Shown in pieces: positions 15,016 to 19,485 of a stretch of DNA of 19,485 nt. Where the stretch lies: contig JAHEDA010000013.1 of NCBI GenBank assembly GCA_024641445.1, positions 1-19,485 on the forward strand, given 5' to 3'. This DNA comes from Gammaproteobacteria bacterium. GTDB taxonomy: Bacteria; Pseudomonadota; Gammaproteobacteria; UBA6429; Thiohalophilaceae. The notes beneath the pieces were generated by a model. It was not told where the DNA came from, searched no databases, and saw nothing but the letters and a program-made list of their open reading frames with translations. Each line of letters begins with the position of its first letter. The stretch's first letter is position 1. The position numbers and the translations under genes were made by a program.

Positions 15016-15332
15016 TTCACACCCCGACTAGCCTTTTCTTCCACCCCTGAGACACCAAAGCGTCGCGCCAGTTCATTGAGAACGTCCTGCGGCTTGAGCC
15101 CCTGTTGCGCAAGCAGCACCAAGGTATGAAACCAGAGGTCGGCGACCTCGTAGATGATCTTGTCGCTATCACCATCCTTTGCCGCCATCACCGTCTCGGT
15201 AGCCTCCTCGCCGATCTTTTTCAGGATGGCATCCAGGCCCTTGGCGTAGAGCTTTGCCACGTAAGAACTCTCCGGGTCTGCACACTTACGTTCTTCTAAT
15301 ACCGCGGCCAGTTGTGTCAGGATGTCGTTCAT
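15012..15332 (-). CDS. hisE: phosphoribosyl-ATP pyrophosphatase HisE
   Basis: A 106-residue enzyme for the second step of histidine biosynthesis, hydrolysing phosphoribosyl-ATP to phosphoribosyl-AMP. It is an all-helical MazG-like protein. The metal- and substrate-binding motifs KIGEEATETVMAAK (residues 39-52) and IIYEVADLWFH (59-69) are intact. HisE is separate from HisI here, unlike the fused HisIE of E. coli. It starts 8 bases after hisI and overlaps hinT by four bases. A broken copy of its middle part lies between the two tatA genes. Confidence 0.97.
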   Translation of the reverse strand: MNDILTQLAAVLEERKCADPESSYVAKLYAKGLDAILKKIGEEATETVMAAKDGDSDKIIYEVADLWFHTLVLLAQQGLKPQDVLNELARRFGVSGVEEKASRGVK

Positions 15333-15340
15333 CGTCGTCC

Positions 15341-15727
15341 TTATTTATAAATCTCTTTCGGGTCCTTGAGCACAGGCTCCACCGCGGCCCACTTACCATC
15401 CTGGTACTGTTGGAAGAAGCAACTGCGCCGCCCGGTGTGGCAGGCGATGCCGCCGATCTGCTCCACCTTCAACAACACCACATCATTGTCGCAATCCAGA
15501 CGCACGTCTTTTATCCGTTGTATGTGACCCGACTCCTCGCCCTTGCGCCACAATCTGTTACGCGAGCGTGACCAGTAGATGGCGCGCCCCTCCTGCACCG
15601 ACAAGGCAAGGGACTCTTTATTCATCCAGGCAAACATCAGTATCTCGCCGTTCTGGTGGTCCTGTGCGATCACGGGCACCAAGCCATCATCGGTCCACTT
15701 GATCTCATCGAGCCAATTTGCACTCAT
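15341..15727 (-). CDS. hisI: phosphoribosyl-AMP cyclohydrolase HisI
   Basis: A 128-residue zinc- and magnesium-dependent enzyme for the third histidine step, opening the purine ring of phosphoribosyl-AMP. Visible are the metal-binding DCDND motif, the nearby cysteines in ACHTGRRSC, and the AWMNKESL and YWSRSRNRLWRKGEESGH signatures. The protein is monofunctional, without a HisE domain, and of normal length. It starts five bases after hisF. Confidence 0.97.
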   Translation of the reverse strand: MSANWLDEIKWTDDGLVPVIAQDHQNGEILMFAWMNKESLALSVQEGRAIYWSRSRNRLWRKGEESGHIQRIKDVRLDCDNDVVLLKVEQIGGIACHTGRRSCFFQQYQDGKWAAVEPVLKDPKEIYK

Positions 15728-15732
15728 CGTTG

Positions 15733-16506
15733 CTATAACCGCATCTCGATACCAGCAGCGGCCATGTGACGCTTGGCCTGCTCGATACTGTATTCACCAA
15801 AGTGAAAGATACTCGCGGCCAATACCGCATCGGCGTGACCTTCTTTCACACCATCAACGAGGTGTTCCAGATTACCAACACCACCCGAGGCGATCACCGG
15901 CACGGTCACTGCCTCACAGATCGCCCGCGTCAGCTCAAGATCAAAACCGATCTTGGTGCCATCACGGTCCATACTCGTTAACAGAATCTCACCCGCACCG
16001 TAGGCAACCATCTTCTTTGCCCACTCGATTGCGTCAATGCCCGTGGCCTTGCGCCCACCGTGCGTAAATATCTCCCATCGATTGGGCTCGCCCTCGCCAC
16101 TGACCTTTTTGGCATCGATTGCAACGACGATGCACTGCGAGCCAAACTTTTCGGCGGCCTCGCGCACAAACTCGGGATTATGCACCGCTGCTGTATTGAT
16201 GGCGACCTTATCTGCCCCTGCATTCAACATGCGCCGCACGTCTTCAACTTTGCGAATGCCACCGCCGACGGTCAGCGGGATAAAGACCTGACTGGCCACC
16301 TGCTCTACAACATGCACCATGGTCTCGCGGTCATGGTGGCTGGCGGTGATATCGAGAAAGGTAATCTCATCGGCGCCCTCGGCGTCGTATCGCCGCGCGA
16401 TCTCCACCGGGTCACCGGCGTCGCGGATCTCGACAAATTTTACGCCCTTGACCACGCGGCCGTTGTCGACATCGAGACAGGGAATAATGCGTTTGGCCAG
16501 GCCCAT
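15733..16506 (-). CDS. hisF: imidazole glycerol phosphate synthase cyclase subunit HisF
   Basis: A 257-residue (beta/alpha)8-barrel that, with HisH, converts PRFAR and ammonia to imidazole glycerol phosphate and AICAR. The catalytic aspartates are in IPCLDVDNGRVVKG (Asp12) and LTSMDRDGTK. Phosphate-binding segments such as TVGGGIRKVEDV and ASGGVGNLEH are present. The ends are complete (MGLAKRIIPC... and ...MAAAGIEMRL). It lies 11 bases after hisA, a related half-barrel duplicate enzyme. Confidence 0.98.
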   Translation of the reverse strand: MGLAKRIIPCLDVDNGRVVKGVKFVEIRDAGDPVEIARRYDAEGADEITFLDITASHHDRETMVHVVEQVASQVFIPLTVGGGIRKVEDVRRMLNAGADKVAINTAAVHNPEFVREAAEKFGSQCIVVAIDAKKVSGEGEPNRWEIFTHGGRKATGIDAIEWAKKMVAYGAGEILLTSMDRDGTKIGFDLELTRAICEAVTVPVIASGGVGNLEHLVDGVKEGHADAVLAASIFHFGEYSIEQAKRHMAAAGIEMRL

Positions 16507-16517
16507 CGTAATTCTCG

Positions 16518-17261
16518 TTAGTTCTCGCCAGTCAATTCGTCGGCCAGTTTCTGCGCTGAGGCAAAGTCCAAAGTGCCCTCATAAATCGCACGCCCGGTGA
16601 TGGCACCCATGATGCCCTCGTCGGCCACTTCACACAAACGCCGAACATCCTCAATATTCGTAATACCGCCTGAGGCAATAACGGGGATGTGGATCGACTG
16701 CGCCAGCTTGACCGTGGCATCGACATTGACACCCTGCATCATACCGTCGCGACTAATATCGGTGTAGATAATCGCCTCGACACCGTCATTCTCAAAGTGC
16801 TGCGCCATATCGATCACATCATGTTTGGACAACTTTGACCAACCATCAATTGCAACCTTGCCGTCTTTGGCGTCCAGGCCCACGATGACGTGACCGGGAA
16901 ACTCCAGACACAAATCATTGACGAAGTGCGGCGTGCTCACCGCCTTGGTACCGATAATCACATACTGCACACCCGCATCAAGGTAGGTCTGTACCGTCTC
17001 CTCTGAGCGGATACCACCACCGATCTGAATCGACAGCTCAGGATAGGCCTCAGCGATGGCATGAACGACCTCGGCATTCATGGGCTTGCCCTCGAAGGCC
17101 CCATTGAGGTCTACGATATGTAATCGACGCGCACCTTGCTCGACCCAACGCCCAGCCACTTCCACCGGGTGGTCAGAAAATATGGTGACATCTTCCATCT
17201 TGCCCTGACGCAGACGGACACACTTGCCATCTTTGAGATCAATCGCGGGAATGATCAACAT
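16518..17261 (-). CDS. hisA: HisA isomerase (ProFAR isomerase)
   Basis: A 247-residue (beta/alpha)8-barrel that performs the Amadori rearrangement of ProFAR to PRFAR, the fourth step of histidine synthesis. The catalytic aspartates are Asp8 in IPAIDLKDGKCVRL and the one in YTDISRDG. Phosphate-binding segments QIGGGIRS and ASGGITNIEDV are intact. It lies 24 bases after hisH in the shared transcript. Confidence 0.98.
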   Translation of the reverse strand: MLIIPAIDLKDGKCVRLRQGKMEDVTIFSDHPVEVAGRWVEQGARRLHIVDLNGAFEGKPMNAEVVHAIAEAYPELSIQIGGGIRSEETVQTYLDAGVQYVIIGTKAVSTPHFVNDLCLEFPGHVIVGLDAKDGKVAIDGWSKLSKHDVIDMAQHFENDGVEAIIYTDISRDGMMQGVNVDATVKLAQSIHIPVIASGGITNIEDVRRLCEVADEGIMGAITGRAIYEGTLDFASAQKLADELTGEN

Positions 17262-17285
17262 GGTTTCACTCTCTTGTCGTGCCGG

Positions 17286-17939
17286 TTAAGACTTGCCATT
17301 CCAGTTTAAAAAATTTTCGTATAATTTCAGACCTGCGTGCGCACTCTTCTCCGGGTGAAACTGGGTCGCAAAGACGTTATCGCGCACCACGGCAGCGGTA
17401 AAGGTAATACCGTAATTGCAGGAGGCTGCAATCACCTCGGGGCCAGCCGGTTGTACATAGTAACTATGGACGAAATAGAAACGGCTGTCCTGCGCAATCC
17501 CCGCCCACATCGGGTGCCTCTGGTGCTGATTGACCTGATTCCAGCCCATATGCGGGACCTTGAGGTGTTCATCACTCACAGGGTCGGTAAGATCCGTACC
17601 AAAAAACTCGACGCGACCAGGCAAAACACCGAGACACTCGGTACCACCGTTCTCGACACTGAAGTCCATGAGGGCCTGCATGCCAACACAAACCCCCAGC
17701 AGCGGTGTGCCCGTGGCGACCACCTTCTGCACAACCTCATCGAAACCCAGGCGCTTGATCTCACCCATACAGTCGCGGATCGCCCCAACGCCAGGCAAGA
17801 CCACCCGCCCGGCCTTGAGGACCTCGGCCGGGTCACTGCTGACCACCACGCGGGTCTTACCCTGGGCCACCTTCTCCAGGGCCTTGGCCACGGAGTGCAG
17901 ATTTCCCATCCCATAATCGATAACGGCAACGGTGCTCAT
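17286..17939 (-). CDS. hisH: imidazole glycerol phosphate synthase glutaminase subunit HisH
   Basis: A 217-residue class I glutamine amidotransferase that supplies ammonia to HisF. The catalytic triad is visible: Cys84 in GVCVGMQAL, and His195 and Glu197 in QFHPEKS. The N-terminal VAVIDYGMGNLHSV and oxyanion-strand VLPGVGAI segments fit the family. It lies 33 bases after hisB. Confidence 0.98.
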   Translation of the reverse strand: MSTVAVIDYGMGNLHSVAKALEKVAQGKTRVVVSSDPAEVLKAGRVVLPGVGAIRDCMGEIKRLGFDEVVQKVVATGTPLLGVCVGMQALMDFSVENGGTECLGVLPGRVEFFGTDLTDPVSDEHLKVPHMGWNQVNQHQRHPMWAGIAQDSRFYFVHSYYVQPAGPEVIAASCNYGITFTAAVVRDNVFATQFHPEKSAHAGLKLYENFLNWNGKS

Positions 17940-17972
17940 GGTGCAATCGCAATGAATTTAGTTAGTGGATGC

Positions 17973-18566
17973 TTACAGGCTTCCCTTGGTGGACGGTGTA
18001 ATACCGACCATTCGCGGGTCCATCTCCAGGGCCATGCGCAGGGCACGGCCGAAGGCCTTGAAGGCGGTCTCGGCAACATGGTGTGCATTGACACCGCGCA
18101 GGCCATCGATATGCAGGGTCACCAAGGCGTGGTTGACGAAGCCCTGAAAGAACTCATGCATCAGATCCACATCAAACTCGCCAATGCGGGCACGCGGGAA
18201 ATCCAGGTGATATTCAAGCCCGGGGCGGCCGGAGAAATCCACCACCACCCGTGATAGCGCCTCATCCAGGGGGACATAGCCATGGCCGTAGCGACGGATA
18301 CCCTTTTTGTCGCCCACGGCCTTGGCGAAGGCCTGGCCCAATGTAATACCAATGTCCTCCACCGTGTGGTGGTCATCTATGTGGGTGTCACCCTTCGAGG
18401 TGATTTCGAGGTCGATCATGCCGTGACGGGCGACCTGATCCAGCATGTGCTCAAGGAAGGGGACACCGGTATCGAATTTGCCAGTACCGGTACCGTCGAG
18501 GTTGATGGATACCTGGATCTTTGTCTCCAGGGTGTCACGTTTAACGGTGGCGGTACGCCCAGCCAT
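17973..18566 (-). CDS. hisB: imidazoleglycerol-phosphate dehydratase HisB (single-function form)
   Basis: A 197-residue enzyme for the sixth histidine step, removing water from imidazole glycerol phosphate. The metal-binding histidine motifs FLEHMLDQVARHG, DDHHTVED and HHVAE are intact. The protein has only the dehydratase domain; the phosphatase domain fused in E. coli HisB is absent, as in most non-enteric proteobacteria. It is the first gene of the run. hisG, hisD and hisC are not upstream; the divergent fnr is. So the histidine pathway is split over at least two loci. A terminator-like hairpin lies in the leader. Confidence 0.98.
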   Translation of the reverse strand: MAGRTATVKRDTLETKIQVSINLDGTGTGKFDTGVPFLEHMLDQVARHGMIDLEITSKGDTHIDDHHTVEDIGITLGQAFAKAVGDKKGIRRYGHGYVPLDEALSRVVVDFSGRPGLEYHLDFPRARIGEFDVDLMHEFFQGFVNHALVTLHIDGLRGVNAHHVAETAFKAFGRALRMALEMDPRMVGITPSTKGSL

Positions 18567-18585
18567 GTCAGCTCCAGGACCAGAT

Positions 18586-18617
18586 TGAAAAAATGAGGCC
18601 GCCCGATGCAGACGGCC
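18586..18617 (-). terminator. terminator-like hairpin in the hisB leader
   Basis: On the minus strand the arms GGCCGTC and GGCGGCC (seven pairs with one G-U, seven-base loop) are followed by TCATTTTTTC, 20-odd bases before the hisB ATG. It has the form of an intrinsic terminator or attenuator. No leader peptide rich in histidine codons precedes it, so classical his attenuation is not supported. It could be a chance structure. Confidence 0.4.
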
Positions 18618-18708
18618 ATGTAAATTTATCTATGTAGGATACAGGGATGCGACGGGATAGGAAATACAAGGGTTTACCTGAGGAAAGAAAAGTCGGCCCT
18701 GTGTGTGC

Positions 18709-18720
18709 AAGCCCGGGCTT
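18709..18720. repeat. perfect 12-base palindrome in the hisB-fnr gap
   Basis: AAGCCCGGGCTT reads the same on both strands. It lies seven bases upstream of a TATATT (18727-18732) that could be a weak -10 element of fnr. It may be a regulator site; no known consensus is matched. Confidence 0.4.
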
Positions 18721-18756
18721 ATCCTATATATTTAGAATGAGACTGGGTGTCGCATG

Positions 18757-18785
18757 GGTTGCCCCCTTCCAGGAAGGGGGCAACC
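18757..18785. repeat. strong 14-base inverted repeat in the fnr leader
   Basis: GGTTGCCCCCTTCC (18757-18770) and GGAAGGGGGCAACC (18772-18785) are perfectly complementary with a single central base, so a very stable GC-rich hairpin of about 13 pairs forms. No T run follows on either strand, so it is not an ordinary terminator. It ends 48 bases before the fnr start and would lie in the leader of an fnr message starting near 18740. Confidence 0.75.
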
Positions 18786-18833
18786 GAACCCTTTAAATCC
18801 TTTATTCGACCTGCCGTTCGAGTTGCGCTGATT

Positions 18834-19485
18834 ATGACCAAAGATACTGTTGTTGACCTCTCCGCCGTCCGCACCACCTGCCAGAAGTGTGGGCTCTACC
18901 AACTCTGCCTGCCCATGGGCCTGGAGACAGGAGACCTGGACCGCCTGGACGAGATTATCAAGCGCCGCCGCACCGTCGCCAAGGGCGAGGCCCTGTATCG
19001 CCAGGGCGAGAATTTCACCTCGGTCTACGCCATTCGTTCCGGCTCCCTCAAGACCTATACGAATATGGAAGACGGCCAGGAGCAGGTCACCGGTTTTCAC
19101 TTGCCGGGAGAGCTGCTCGGTCTTGATGCCATTGATACAGAATTTCATACCACCTCGGCCGTGGCACTCGAGACCGCCAGCCTGTGTGAGATCCCCTTCA
19201 CGCGACTGGAGGAGCTCAGCCAGCACATCCCTGGCCTGCAACACCACCTGCTACGCCTGATGAGTCGCGAGTTACAGCATGATCACTGCCAGCTTACCCT
19301 CATCGCCAAAATGCCGGCTGAGGCGCGCCTGGCCAGTTTTCTCCTGAGCCTGTCGCATCACTTCCGCACCCGTGGCTTCTCCCCCACGGAGTTCAACCTG
19401 AGTATGTCGCGCAATGACATAGGTAATCTGCTGGGCCTTGCGGTGGAGACCGTTAGCCGACTGTTTACCCACTTCCAACAGGAGG
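18834..19485 (+). CDS. fnr: FNR-type oxygen-sensing transcription regulator (3' end outside window)
   Basis: The first 217 residues of a CRP/FNR-family regulator; the window ends before its stop, probably about 30 residues short. It carries all four cysteines that hold the oxygen-sensitive iron-sulfur cluster in E. coli FNR: Cys16, Cys19 and Cys25 near the N-terminus and Cys118 in SLCEIPF. The effector domain (YAIRSGSLKTY, ITGFHLPGE-like VTGFHLPGELLG) and the helix-turn-helix MSRNDIGNLLGLAVETVSRL are present, the last keeping the E..SR residues that read the TTGAT half-site. It should switch genes for anaerobic respiration when oxygen is low. I start it at the ATG at 18834, which gives the N-terminal cysteines the usual spacing; the ribosome binding site is weak. 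It is divergent from hisB. Confidence 0.96.
   Translation, partial: MTKDTVVDLSAVRTTCQKCGLYQLCLPMGLETGDLDRLDEIIKRRRTVAKGEALYRQGENFTSVYAIRSGSLKTYTNMEDGQEQVTGFHLPGELLGLDAIDTEFHTTSAVALETASLCEIPFTRLEELSQHIPGLQHHLLRLMSRELQHDHCQLTLIAKMPAEARLASFLLSLSHHFRTRGFSPTEFNLSMSRNDIGNLLGLAVETVSRLFTHFQQE

Noticed and set aside
17337..18254. Long plus-strand ORF of 305 codons across hisH and hisB
   Set aside because: It lies antisense over two clearly real his genes and its protein has a skewed composition; a shadow of biased codon use.
18416..18619. Minus-strand ORF starting in the hisB leader as a possible his leader peptide
   Set aside because: It contains a single histidine codon, overlaps the hisB start in another frame and continues into the gene, so it is a shadow frame.
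18697..18712. GG-N10-GC spacing (CGGCCCTGTGTGTGCA) upstream of fnr, resembling a sigma-54 promoter
   Set aside because: The -12 part is GTGC rather than TTGC and the -24 part lacks the leading T and the A; in GC-rich DNA such partial matches are expected by chance.
18733..18756. Very short minus-strand ORF (MRHPVSF) before hisB
   Set aside because: Seven codons with one histidine, far upstream and without a ribosome binding site; not a credible attenuation peptide.
18732..19247. Minus-strand ORF of 171 codons opposite fnr
   Set aside because: fnr on the plus strand has all family motifs; the opposite frame is open only because of codon bias.

Overview
The window looks like chromosomal DNA of a free-living, respiratory gammaproteobacterium. 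No mobile element, rRNA, tRNA or CRISPR array is visible. The main clues are an HrpB-type helicase, a cysteine-bearing FNR, a sigma-54 activator of the NtrC family, and a run of genes in the order hisB-H-A-F-I-E-hinT-tatABC, an arrangement known from many beta- and gammaproteobacteria. A sulfur- or selenium-handling lifestyle is possible (selD next to a TauE/SafE permease), but the sequence does not prove it. Genus cannot be named from the sequence alone.

Layout. (1) 110-2605, plus: hrpB helicase. (2) 6375 down to 2677, minus: a tight four-gene cluster selD - TSUP permease - exported thioredoxin-fold protein - exported seven-repeat propeller-like protein. (3) 7141-6611, minus: a small outer-membrane beta-barrel protein with its own intrinsic terminator. 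(4) 10928 down to 7391, minus: membrane histidine kinase, sigma-54-dependent response regulator (TAATG overlap) and an NTF2/DUF4440-like protein. (5) 11113-12433, plus, divergent from the kinase: a membrane-anchored Sel1-repeat protein and a DUF599 membrane protein, preceded by a good sigma-54 (-24/-12) promoter match and closed by a strong terminator. (6) 18566 down to 12688, minus: hisB, hisH, hisA, hisF, hisI, hisE, hinT, tatA, a decayed hisE fragment, a second tatA, tatB, tatC. (7) 18834 to the window end, plus: fnr, truncated by the window edge.

How the parts work together. The his genes encode the IGP dehydratase, the IGP synthase pair HisH/HisF, the HisA isomerase and the separate HisI and HisE hydrolases. 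hisG, hisD and hisC are absent here and must lie elsewhere. The tat genes encode the twin-arginine protein exporter. The two-component pair probably controls sigma-54 promoters, and the divergent Sel1/DUF599 pair is the obvious local candidate target. SelD makes selenophosphate; why it sits with a permease and two exported proteins is not known.

The strongest observations are: a relic of hisE between two nearly identical tatA copies, which records a tandem duplication of a hisE-to-tatA segment; the sigma-54 promoter facing the Sel1/DUF599 genes; the selD-permease-thioredoxin-propeller cluster; and perfect hairpins between tatA and tatB and in the fnr leader.
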